A stretch of 22,580 bases of DNA. Source: an uncultured Sphingomonadales bacterium. Lineage in GTDB: Bacteria > Pseudomonadota > Alphaproteobacteria > Sphingomonadales > Sphingomonadaceae. A program made the translations under genes and the position numbers. Positions 16,062 to 22,580 of this stretch are shown piece after piece. Under the pieces are notes generated by a model that saw nothing but the letters and a program-made list of their open reading frames with translations, ran no database searches and was not told the DNA's origin. The stretch is taken from NCBI GenBank assembly GCA_903958285.1, contig CAJBSR010000568.1, forward strand, positions 1 to 22,580, given 5' to 3'. Position 1 is the stretch's first letter. The number at the start of each line of letters is the position of its first letter.

Positions 16062-16826
16062 ATGACCACACGCATCCTTGACCTGACCGGCATCCACAAC
16101 TTCCGCGACTATGGCGGCTATCGCACCGCTGACGGCGGGCAGGTGAAGACCGCAACTCTGTTCCGTTCGGGCCAGCACCGCGATGCGACGCTGGAGGATT
16201 TACAGGCCGTCAGCCGTTTGGCGCTGGCCACCATCGTCGATCTGCGCAGCGACAGTGAGCGGGAGCTTTACCCCTGCCGCCGCGCCGACGACCATGCAGC
16301 AGAGGTCGTTTTTGCGCCCGGCAACACGCTGGGTGCCGGATCACACCTCGACGCAGGCAATGGCGTCCGCACGGCAGCCGAAGCGCATGACGCCATGGTC
16401 GATCTTTATCGGCAGATGCCCTTCCGCCAGACCCTGACGCAAACCTACCGGATGATGTTTGACCGGCTGCTCGACGGCCATGGGCCCAGCCTTGTCCATT
16501 GCCTTGCCGGCAAGGACCGCACCGGGCTTGCCGTGGCACTGGTCCAGCACCAATTGGGCGTCCATCATGATGATATTGTCGAAGATTATCTGCTGACCAA
16601 CGTCGCAGGCGACATGGACCGCCGCATTGCAGCGGGCGCAGAGGCCGTGCGCGCCAATTTCGGGCCGGATATGGAAGATGATGCCGTGCGCACGCTGATG
16701 TCGGTGCACCCCGGCTTCCTCGACGCCGCGCTTGAGGAAATCGGCGACATCGATCGATATTGTGAAGAGGTGCTGGGCATGACCCCCGCACGCCGGGACG
16801 CCCTGCGCCGCGCGCTGGTTGCATGA
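16062..16826 (+). CDS. Tyrosine-protein phosphatase (Y_phosphatase3 type)
   Basis: A 254-residue cytosolic protein of the dual-specificity-like tyrosine phosphatase family found in many alphaproteobacteria and actinobacteria. The N-terminal signature NFRDYGGY (residues 13-20) and the LFRSGQ segment are typical. The P-loop is HCLAGKDRTG (146-155), with nucleophile Cys147 and Arg153. The general acid position is less clear. Members can act on phosphotyrosine and, in some cases, phosphoinositides; the physiological substrate here is unknown. ATG 16062 has GGAGGT 11 bases upstream. It is divergent from ahpC, and the response regulator gene follows 105 bases downstream on the same strand. Confidence 0.85.
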   Translation: MTTRILDLTGIHNFRDYGGYRTADGGQVKTATLFRSGQHRDATLEDLQAVSRLALATIVDLRSDSERELYPCRRADDHAAEVVFAPGNTLGAGSHLDAGNGVRTAAEAHDAMVDLYRQMPFRQTLTQTYRMMFDRLLDGHGPSLVHCLAGKDRTGLAVALVQHQLGVHHDDIVEDYLLTNVAGDMDRRIAAGAEAVRANFGPDMEDDAVRTLMSVHPGFLDAALEEIGDIDRYCEEVLGMTPARRDALRRALVA

Positions 16827-16895
16827 GACTTAACTGAATTAGTCCAATCTTTACGGACAGTTGCTAGCCCAACGCACGTCGTCACCACTTTCCGC

Positions 16896-16925
16896 TTGGG
16901 GTGACGCGCTGGTAAGGGCTATGCA
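16896..16925 (+). promoter_or_regulatory. Possible promoter directing a leaderless response-regulator mRNA
   Basis: TTGGGG (16896-16901) and TATGCA (16920-16925) are 18 bases apart. A start about seven bases after the -10 would fall on the ATG at 16932. This fits the lack of a well-spaced ribosome binding site, as the AAGGG at 16914-16918 is 13 bases away. The match is weak. Confidence 0.3.
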
Positions 16926-16931
16926 ACCAAA

Positions 16932-17624
16932 ATGACGCAGAAAATACTGCTTGTCGAAGACGACAACACGACCGCCGATTTCATCGTAAAAGGCCTTTCA
17001 GAACAAGGCTTTGCCGTCGATCACGCCAATAATGGACGCGATGGCCTGTTCCATGCGACCGACGGCACCTATGATGCAATCGTGCTAGATCGGATGCTTC
17101 CCGGCATGGATGGCATGGCGGTCCTCGGGGCCATCCGGGCGGCGGGCATCACGACGCCGGTCATCATCCTGTCGGCCCTTGGCGCCGTTGAAGACCGCGT
17201 CGCTGGCCTGACCGCCGGGTCCGACGATTATCTGACCAAGCCGTTCGCTTTTGCTGAGCTGCTCGCGCGCCTGAAGCTGCTGATGCGCCGTGCGACCACA
17301 GGCCCGGTCAGTGCTGTTGAGACGGTTCTGACCTGCCATGATCTGGAAATGGACCTGCTCTCGCGCAAGGTGAAGCGGGCCGGCCGCGCGCTGGACCTCC
17401 AGCCGCGCGAATTCCGCCTGCTTGAGTATCTGATGCGCCATAAGGAACAGGTCGTCACCCGCACCATGTTGCTGGAAGGCGTGTGGGATTACCATTTTGA
17501 CCCAGGTACCAACGTCATCGACGTGCATGTCAGCCGCCTGCGCAAGAAAATTGATGGCGACGCCGATACCACGCTGATCCACACCGTGCGCGGCGCCGGA
17601 TACCGGCTCGGCGCCCTGGAATAG
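16932..17624 (+). CDS. OmpR-family response regulator
   Basis: A 230-residue two-component regulator. The receiver domain (about 3-115) has acidic residues Glu9-Asp10-Asp11, phospho-acceptor Asp53 (IVLDRMLPGMDG), and Lys103 in TKPF. The winged-helix DNA-binding domain (about 130-228) has the LTxxEFRLLEYL-like segment (LQPREFRLLEYL), the recognition region NVIDVHVSRLRKKID, and the wing HTVRGAGYRL. It should bind DNA as a phosphorylated dimer after signalling from the kinase encoded ten bases downstream. The target genes and signal are unknown. ATG 16932 has no close ribosome site, and the transcript may be leaderless. The alternative start assignments inside the receiver would remove the conserved acidic patch and are rejected. 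Confidence 0.93.
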   Translation: MTQKILLVEDDNTTADFIVKGLSEQGFAVDHANNGRDGLFHATDGTYDAIVLDRMLPGMDGMAVLGAIRAAGITTPVIILSALGAVEDRVAGLTAGSDDYLTKPFAFAELLARLKLLMRRATTGPVSAVETVLTCHDLEMDLLSRKVKRAGRALDLQPREFRLLEYLMRHKEQVVTRTMLLEGVWDYHFDPGTNVIDVHVSRLRKKIDGDADTTLIHTVRGAGYRLGALE

Positions 17625-17634
17625 CCCGCCGCCA

Positions 17635-18981
17635 GTGACCAAGTTCTGGCGCTCCTCCACCGCAAGGTTCATCACGCTTGTGTTCGGGATCGAGCTGATT
17701 CTGGCGGCCGGCATGACGCTGACCCTGCGGGTGCTGACGCGGGCCGAATTGGAACGCGACGCCAAAAGCTATGCCGCGCGGCTGACGCAAGAGCTTGGAC
17801 CGGTTTATCTGAAACAGGGCAAGGAAGACTTCCAAAAGCTGGCGGCCCTGCGCGTCCTGCTCTCCGAAGGGCGGGCGACGGTCATCTTGATGGTCGACCC
17901 CAAAGGCAAGCCAGTGGCGGGCAATTTGCAAGGCTGGCCGCCGAGCGCCAAGCCGGGCTGGAGCGAGATTGAGCTGTATCGCAACGGTTCCGGGACGCCC
18001 GAACAGATGGGCATTCTCGTCACCAACCTCCCCGATGGGTCGCGCCTGCTGACCGGGCAGATCATCGAGAATGACCGGCGTCTCTCGCGAATTGTTGACC
18101 GTGCGACGGGGACCGCGCTCATCTTTGGCCTACCCTTGGCGCTCTTTGCGGCCTTTGCTGCCGTCCGCATCATCAATGCGCGCGTGAATGATATTGGGGA
18201 AACCGCCAAGGCCGTGAGCGCAGGCCAATTGTCGCAGCGCGTCTGGCTGGATGGTAGCGGCGATACCTTTGACCGGCTGGCCGCCACACTTAACGCCATG
18301 CTCGAACGCATAGAGGCGCTGATTTCCGAATTGCGCATTGTAACCGACGGGCTGGCGCATGATTTGCGCTCTCCTCTCACCCGCCTGAAGGTGCGGCTGG
18401 AACGCGCGCAGGTCGAGGATGATGAGGAGTCGCTGCGCACCGCGATCACCTTGGCGGGCGAAGAGACGGACCGGCTGCTCGGCATGCTGACCACCGCGCT
18501 CCAGATCAGCCGTGCCGAAGCCGGCATTGGCCGCGATCATTTTATCGCGGCTGATCTGGGTGAGATGATCCGCGACATTGCCGAACTTTATGAGCCGCTG
18601 GTCGAAGACAAAGGCTTTGATATGGACGTCGCAACCGGCACCGGCCCGATCGTTGCGATGCACCGCGAGCTGATCGGTCAGGCGGTCGGTAATCTGATCG
18701 ACAATGCCCTGAAATATGGCGCCGACAGCATCCGCATCGCTACGGGTGAAAGTGACGGCATGGCCTGGGTCGACGTGTCGGACCGCGGCCCCGGCATCCC
18801 CGAAGACCAGCGCGCCGAAGCGCTGCGGCGTTTCGGTCGGCTCGATCCGTCCCGCACCGGCTTTGGCGCAGGCCTTGGTCTCTCGCTCGTGGGCGCGGTG
18901 GCGCGCCTCCACGGCGGCACCATCGAACTGGGGGACGCCGCCCCCGGACTTCGGGTGCGGCTGTCTATTCCGTTGGGTTAG
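17635..18981 (+). CDS. Membrane sensor histidine kinase, partner of the preceding regulator
   Basis: A 448-residue inner-membrane kinase. TM1 is at about 11-32, a periplasmic sensor segment at about 33-157, TM2 at about 158-178, and HAMP at about 178-230. The H-box HDLRSPLTR has His242. The ATPase domain has an N-box (NLIDNALKYG), G1 (DRGPGIP) and G2 (GAGLGLSLV). All catalytic motifs are intact, so it should autophosphorylate and signal to the OmpR-type protein. The periplasmic segment is short, with no known ligand motif. The start is GTG 17635, ten bases after the regulator stop, with no evident ribosome site, so translational coupling is likely. It ends four bases before the stop of the convergent SH3 gene. 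Confidence 0.93.
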   Translation: MTKFWRSSTARFITLVFGIELILAAGMTLTLRVLTRAELERDAKSYAARLTQELGPVYLKQGKEDFQKLAALRVLLSEGRATVILMVDPKGKPVAGNLQGWPPSAKPGWSEIELYRNGSGTPEQMGILVTNLPDGSRLLTGQIIENDRRLSRIVDRATGTALIFGLPLALFAAFAAVRIINARVNDIGETAKAVSAGQLSQRVWLDGSGDTFDRLAATLNAMLERIEALISELRIVTDGLAHDLRSPLTRLKVRLERAQVEDDEESLRTAITLAGEETDRLLGMLTTALQISRAEAGIGRDHFIAADLGEMIRDIAELYEPLVEDKGFDMDVATGTGPIVAMHRELIGQAVGNLIDNALKYGADSIRIATGESDGMAWVDVSDRGPGIPEDQRAEALRRFGRLDPSRTGFGAGLGLSLVGAVARLHGGTIELGDAAPGLRVRLSIPLG

Positions 18982-18985
18982 GCGC

Positions 18986-19834
18986 TCAAACCCGCGTCAG
19001 AACCCACTGACCCGCTGTGTCCTTGCACGCCTGAAACGTCTCGGACTCGCTGCCTTCATTGGCCATCGCGACGGTTTGCTTGACCATCTTGCAGTTGGAT
19101 GCCGTCTCGGTTGTGGCGCGCTTCAAGAGGGCGTTAGAGACATAGCCTTGGGCCACGCCATTGTCCGAAATGAGATACCAAGGCGCGCCTTCGGTCGCGG
19201 CAGGAACCCAGACCCGCGCGCCTGACGTGAGCTTCCCGACAACCTGCCCATCCAGACCGGGCTTGGACCGGATGTTGGCAGAGGACGTCGATACGAAAGC
19301 GCCGCCGATCTTGCGATAGCCGGACCATGGTTCAACACCATTGGCGAACTTCAAGTTAGAAAGCGTGGCGCCGCTGATGGCGGAGGAGACTTCGACATTG
19401 CCCGAAGCGCCCGTTTCCGGGTTCTCCCAGCTCTGGCTTTCACCCTTGGCCAGCGCCTCTTCCATCGCGCGTTCGGCCTTGGCCTGATCATTCTTCTGGA
19501 GCTTGCAGCCGAGCGCCGAGCCACCTGCTGCGCCCAAAGCACCCCCGAGCAATGTGCCGAGCGTGCGGTTGCCGCGCCCCGCAATCCGGTTGCCGAGAAC
19601 ACCACCCACAACGCCGCCGATGACGGCTGCCGTCGTCTGCTTGTTGCCATCGGTGGAACAGCCGAAGATACCGCCAATGCCGGACCGGCGCGGCGCATCC
19701 GCCTCCGCTGTCGCACTGGAGCGCGCGACCGCAGCCGTCGTGGCCACATTAGGGTCAATGGCGCTTGCAGGCACAGAGGCCAGCAGGAAGGCGGGAACGC
19801 TGGCAAGGGCCGCGAGGCGGAAGGCTGGTGTCAT
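18986..19834 (-). CDS. Exported glycine-zipper and SH3-like domain protein
   Basis: A 282-residue protein with a Sec signal peptide (about residues 1-25, ASVPASA end). A glycine-zipper segment follows (about 67-110, VIGGVVGGVLGNRIAG and LLGGALGAAGGSALG) of the type found in Rickettsia 17-kDa-like outer-membrane antigens. An Ala/Glu-rich helical stretch then precedes a bacterial SH3 domain (about 180-237; ANIRSKPGLDGQVVG, WYLISDNGVAQGYVS). The C-terminal segment has paired cysteines (NCKMVKQT and FQACKDTAG). The protein is probably attached to or near the cell envelope and may bind peptidoglycan, as inferred from the SH3 family. The start is ATG 19834, with AGGGG six bases upstream; ATG 19840 and TTG 19849 are in frame. 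It converges with the histidine kinase gene and diverges from glmM. Confidence 0.85.
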   Translation of the reverse strand: MTPAFRLAALASVPAFLLASVPASAIDPNVATTAAVARSSATAEADAPRRSGIGGIFGCSTDGNKQTTAAVIGGVVGGVLGNRIAGRGNRTLGTLLGGALGAAGGSALGCKLQKNDQAKAERAMEEALAKGESQSWENPETGASGNVEVSSAISGATLSNLKFANGVEPWSGYRKIGGAFVSTSSANIRSKPGLDGQVVGKLTSGARVWVPAATEGAPWYLISDNGVAQGYVSNALLKRATTETASNCKMVKQTVAMANEGSESETFQACKDTAGQWVLTRV

Positions 19835-19997
19835 GGTCATCCCCTTCAAATTTGGTCTATCGACAGTCCTAAGGATTATGCCTGTCTGCGTGAATTGCGG
19901 ATGAACCGAAAGCCCTTGATATCTCCGTCAACAGGGCTTCTCATCCGCCCCGTTCTGGCGCAAAGGGCGGCCACAACCTGTTGGGGGAGTCGAGTAT

Positions 19998-21338
19998 ATG
20001 GGCCGCAAGTTTTTCGGGACCGACGGAATCCGGGGCCTGACCAACAGCAAGGTGATGTCTGCCGAAATGGCGATGAAGGTTGGCATGGCCGCCGGCGCGC
20101 ATTTCGTGCGCGGCGACCACCGCCACCGTGTCGTGGTTGGCAAGGACACCCGCCTGTCCGGCTATATGCTGGAAGATGCTTTGGTGGCGGGCTTCACCTC
20201 GGTCGGCATGGATGTCGTCCAGATCGGCCCGATGCCGACACCCGCCGTCGCCATGCTAACCCGCTCTATGCGCGCCGACTTGGGTGTGATGATCTCCGCC
20301 AGCCACAACCCGTATTTCGACAATGGCATCAAGCTGTTCGGGCCCGATGGATATAAGCTGTCCGACGCGGATGAGCATGCGATTGAAGCGCTGATTGAAG
20401 GCACGCCTGTGCTCGCCGCACCCGACAAAATCGGCCGCGCGCGCCGGGTGGAAGATGCGCGTGGGCGCTATATCCACTTCGCCAAATCCTGCTTCCCTGA
20501 AGAGCTTCGGCTCGATGGCCTGAAGATCGTCGTCGATTGCGCACATGGGGCCGCTTACAACGTCGCGCCCTCCGCCTTGTGGGAATTGGGCGCTGACATC
20601 ATCCCCATCGGCGTCACGCCCAATGGCACCAATATCAACGACAAATGCGGATCTACCCATCCGCAGCTTTTGCAGGAAACCGTTGTCGCGAGCGGCGCGG
20701 ACATTGGCATTGCACTGGATGGCGATGCCGACCGGCTGATCATCGTCGATGAGCATGGCCGTGTTGTCGATGGTGACCAGATCATGGCGCTCATCGGCGC
20801 AAGCTGGGCGCGCAATGGCACGCTGAAAGGCGGCGGTGTCGTCGCGACCGTCATGTCCAACCTGGGGCTGGAACGCTTCCTTCAGGGTCAGGGCCTGACG
20901 CTGGAACGGACGGCGGTGGGCGACCGCTATGTGCTGGAACGGATGCGTTCCGGCGGGTTCAATGTCGGCGGGGAACAGTCCGGCCATATGATCCTGTCGG
21001 ACTATGGCACAACCGGTGATGGCCTTGTCGCCGCGCTTCAGGTGCTGGCCGAACTCGTCCGTACCGGCAAGGCTGCAAGCGAAGTGCTCCACCAGTTTGA
21101 GCCTGTGCCGCAGCTTTTGAAGAACGTCCGCTTCTCGGGCGGTAAGCCGCTGGAGGCCGAAAGCGTCAAGCGCATCATCGCCGATGCCGAAGCGGAACTG
21201 AACGGCTCCGGCCGTCTCGTTATCCGCCCGTCGGGGACAGAGCCTGTCATCCGCGTGATGGCCGAAGGCGATGACGCCGCCCAAGTCGAATCGGTCGTCG
21301 ATCGCATATGCGATGCCGTCAAGGCGGCCGCCACCTGA
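19998..21338 (+). CDS. glmM: Phosphoglucosamine mutase
   Basis: GlmM converts glucosamine-6-phosphate to glucosamine-1-phosphate, the step before UDP-GlcNAc for peptidoglycan and lipid A. The 446 residues match the family. The N-terminus is FGTDGIRG. The phosphoserine loop SASHNP has Ser102. The metal-binding loop DGDADR is at residues 241-246, the sugar-recognition loop is GGEQSGHM, and the C-terminal phosphate-binding loop is RPSGTEP. All are intact. ATG 19998 has GGGGGAG eight bases upstream. The stop overlaps the next start by one base (TGATG), and the gene leads a unit of four same-strand genes. This is an essential cytosolic enzyme. Confidence 0.98.
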   Translation: MGRKFFGTDGIRGLTNSKVMSAEMAMKVGMAAGAHFVRGDHRHRVVVGKDTRLSGYMLEDALVAGFTSVGMDVVQIGPMPTPAVAMLTRSMRADLGVMISASHNPYFDNGIKLFGPDGYKLSDADEHAIEALIEGTPVLAAPDKIGRARRVEDARGRYIHFAKSCFPEELRLDGLKIVVDCAHGAAYNVAPSALWELGADIIPIGVTPNGTNINDKCGSTHPQLLQETVVASGADIGIALDGDADRLIIVDEHGRVVDGDQIMALIGASWARNGTLKGGGVVATVMSNLGLERFLQGQGLTLERTAVGDRYVLERMRSGGFNVGGEQSGHMILSDYGTTGDGLVAALQVLAELVRTGKAASEVLHQFEPVPQLLKNVRFSGGKPLEAESVKRIIADAEAELNGSGRLVIRPSGTEPVIRVMAEGDDAAQVESVVDRICDAVKAAAT

Positions 21339-21562
21339 TGCTGGACATGCGCCCCGATTGCGAACGCTGCGGCAGCGATCTTCCCGCGCATTTGTCCGGC
21401 GCGTTCATCTGCTCGTTTGAATGCACCTTTTGTGCAGATTGCAGCGATGCGATGGACGAACGATGCCCCAATTGCGGCGGGGAACTGCTCGACCGACCGA
21501 CACGCGCCAAGCCGCTGCTGGAAAAGCACCCGGCATCGACGGTGCGGATGTTCAAGGGATGA
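21338..21562 (+). CDS. DUF1272-family cysteine-rich small protein
   Basis: A 74-residue protein with eight cysteines in the spaced pattern of DUF1272: CERC (8, 11), ICSFECTFCADC (25, 29, 32, 35) and CPNCGGEL (43, 46). The arrangement suggests two zinc-binding sites, though metal binding is inferred. The function of the family is unknown. The start is ATG 21338, overlapping the glmM stop by one base; a longer frame from 21308 lies inside glmM and is rejected. The C-terminal tail beyond the zinc region (about 55-74) is longer than the core needs. An inverted repeat separates it from thiD. Confidence 0.88.
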   Translation: MLDMRPDCERCGSDLPAHLSGAFICSFECTFCADCSDAMDERCPNCGGELLDRPTRAKPLLEKHPASTVRMFKG

Positions 21563-21571
21563 CCTCCCCAT

Positions 21572-21652
21572 CCGCTCAGGCTGAGCTTGTCGAAGCCTCG
21601 TCCTTCTCCCTTGAAAACAAGAACGGCGCTTCGACAGGCTCAGCGCAAACGG
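21572..21652. repeat. Inverted repeat, family 2 (copy 2), just before thiD
   Basis: Arms 21581-21595 and 21629-21643 are complementary over 15 bases with one G-U pair in RNA. The core is CTGAGCTTGTCGAAG and CTTCGACAGGCTCAG. The outer bases of the right arm also resemble the copy at 1274-1360 (GCAAACGG). The repeat ends seven bases before the thiD start codon and occupies the place where a ribosome site would be. Confidence 0.8.
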
Positions 21653-21659
21653 TTTTCTC

Positions 21660-22406
21660 ATGACAGCGCGCATCCTCATCATTGCGGGGTCTGATTCCGG
21701 CGGCGGCGCTGGCATTCAGGCCGACATCAAGACCGTCACCATGCTCGGCGGCCATGCGATGACGGCCATCACCGCAATCACCGCACAGAACACGCTTGGA
21801 GTCACAGCGGTTCACCCCATCCCCACCGACATCGTGCTGGCGCAGATTGACGCGGTTGCGTCCGACATCGGTGTTGATGCGATCAAGATCGGGATGATTG
21901 GCTCTGCCGAAACCGCAAACGCCGTGGCGGATCGGATCGGGTCCATCGGCGCGCCCATCGTTTTCGATCCCGTCATGATCGCAACAAGCGGATCGGCACT
22001 GGCCGATGCGGATACCATCGCCGTTTTTACGCGGTTGATGGATATGGCGACGGTGACGACGCCCAACCTGCCCGAGCTCGAAGCCCTTGGCGGCGAGGCG
22101 GCAGCGGTGGCCCATGCGGGGACGTTGCTCATCAAGGGCGGCCATGCGGAAGGTGAAACGCTTGTCGACCGGCTCGTCGATCATGCGGGCGAAGTGATGC
22201 GCTGGGAGGATGCCCGCATCCACACAACCAGCACGCACGGCACCGGCTGCACGCTGGCGAGCGCGATTGCAACGGGGCTGGGCCAAGGCCTGCCGCTCAT
22301 TGAGGCTGTCACGCGGGCGCGGGCCTTCGTGCGGGCGGCGCTTTTGGCTGCACCCGGACTTGGACAGGGCCACGGGCCAATGGGGCATCAGGCTGTGCGG
22401 CTGTAA
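21660..22406 (+). CDS. thiD: Hydroxymethylpyrimidine/phosphomethylpyrimidine kinase
   Basis: ThiD phosphorylates HMP and then HMP-P to HMP-PP for thiamin synthesis, in the cytosol. The 248 residues are slightly shorter than E. coli ThiD (266). The substrate loop [13 protein letters not shown] is at residues 10-22. [11 protein letters not shown], the PVMIATSG segment and the GTGCTLASA anion hole with Cys197 are all present, so the enzyme should be active. The start is ATG 21660. There is no ribosome binding site in the repeat-derived sequence directly upstream, so translation may be weak, leaderless or helped by the upstream hairpin. The stop overlaps the next start (TAATG). Confidence 0.95.
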   Translation: MTARILIIAGSDSGGGAGIQADIKTVTMLGGHAMTAITAITAQNTLGVTAVHPIPTDIVLAQIDAVASDIGVDAIKIGMIGSAETANAVADRIGSIGAPIVFDPVMIATSGSALADADTIAVFTRLMDMATVTTPNLPELEALGGEAAAVAHAGTLLIKGGHAEGETLVDRLVDHAGEVMRWEDARIHTTSTHGTGCTLASAIATGLGQGLPLIEAVTRARAFVRAALLAAPGLGQGHGPMGHQAVRL

Positions 22407-22580
22407 TGATGATCGCCGGCGTTGATGAAGCCGGACGCGGACCGCTGGCGGGGCCTGTGGTCGCCGCCGCCGTCATCCTGTGCGACGGCGGGATTGCGGG
22501 CCTCGATGATTCCAAGAAACTCAGCGCCAAACGGCGGGCAGAGCTGGAAGCCCACATCCTTGCCCGCTGCATCGTCGGCA
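22406..22580 (+). CDS. rnhB: Ribonuclease HII, N-terminal part (3' end outside window)
   Basis: RNase HII cuts the RNA strand of RNA/DNA hybrids and removes single ribonucleotides from DNA. The visible 58 codons start [20 protein letters not shown], with the catalytic Asp7-Glu8 pair and the GRGPLAGPV motif, and continue through LDDSKKLS, a second family landmark. ATG 22406 overlaps the thiD stop by one base; ATG 22409 is the next codon and equally possible. The rest of the gene lies beyond the window edge. Confidence 0.95.
   Translation, partial: MMIAGVDEAGRGPLAGPVVAAAVILCDGGIAGLDDSKKLSAKRRAELEAHILARCIVG

Noticed and set aside
18970..18995. A terminator between the histidine kinase and SH3 genes
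   Set aside because: Only a 5-bp pairing (GGGTT/AACCC) with a long loop is present, too weak to call.

Overview
The window is a dense, GC-rich stretch of chromosome from an alphaproteobacterium, most likely a member of the Sphingomonadales. The evidence is the large 'Bac_GDH' type NAD-glutamate dehydrogenase, a PAS_5 protein, an RHH_4 protein, an Nramp-like transporter with a non-standard metal site, and small palindromic extragenic repeats. Assignment below family level is not attempted. I see no tRNA, rRNA, CRISPR array, prophage or known defence island.

Layout. 1-1606: the 3' half of ferrochelatase (hemH), an acetoacetyl-CoA reductase (phaB) and, after an inverted repeat, a small ribbon-helix-helix protein. 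1576-6201 (minus): an NAD-dependent glutamate dehydrogenase of about 1,540 codons, split by one in-frame TAA at 3775-3777 while the reading frame on both sides stays open. 6324-7631 (minus): a PAS_5 domain protein, divergent from a MarR-family regulator (7786-8301). 8302-10110: a repeat-rich accessory island holding a lipoprotein and a truncated lipase-like gene, flanked by direct and inverted copies of a composite repeat whose core resembles a REPIN (two inverted REP palindromes). 10111-12235: a small membrane protein and a two-gene unit of secreted proteins of unknown function. 12299-13573: an Nramp-family transporter. 13578-15826 (minus): ahpC-ahpF, the peroxide-reducing pair, with two tandem hairpins between the genes. 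16062-18981: a tyrosine phosphatase, then an OmpR-type response regulator and its histidine kinase. 18986-19834 (minus): an exported glycine-zipper/SH3 protein. 19998-22580: a tightly packed glmM-DUF1272-thiD-rnhB unit; the window ends inside rnhB.

Most genes are housekeeping: haem, polyhydroxybutyrate, glutamate catabolism, peroxide defence, cell-wall precursor, thiamin, and RNA/DNA hybrid removal. The most unusual observations are the single stop codon in the glutamate dehydrogenase, the composite REPIN-like repeats around 8.3-10.0 kb with a gene broken at the repeat edge, and the Nramp homologue lacking the canonical Met/His of TM6. I did not find convincing evidence of a wholly new multi-gene system. 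The nearest candidate is the uncharacterised secreted pair at 10544-12235.
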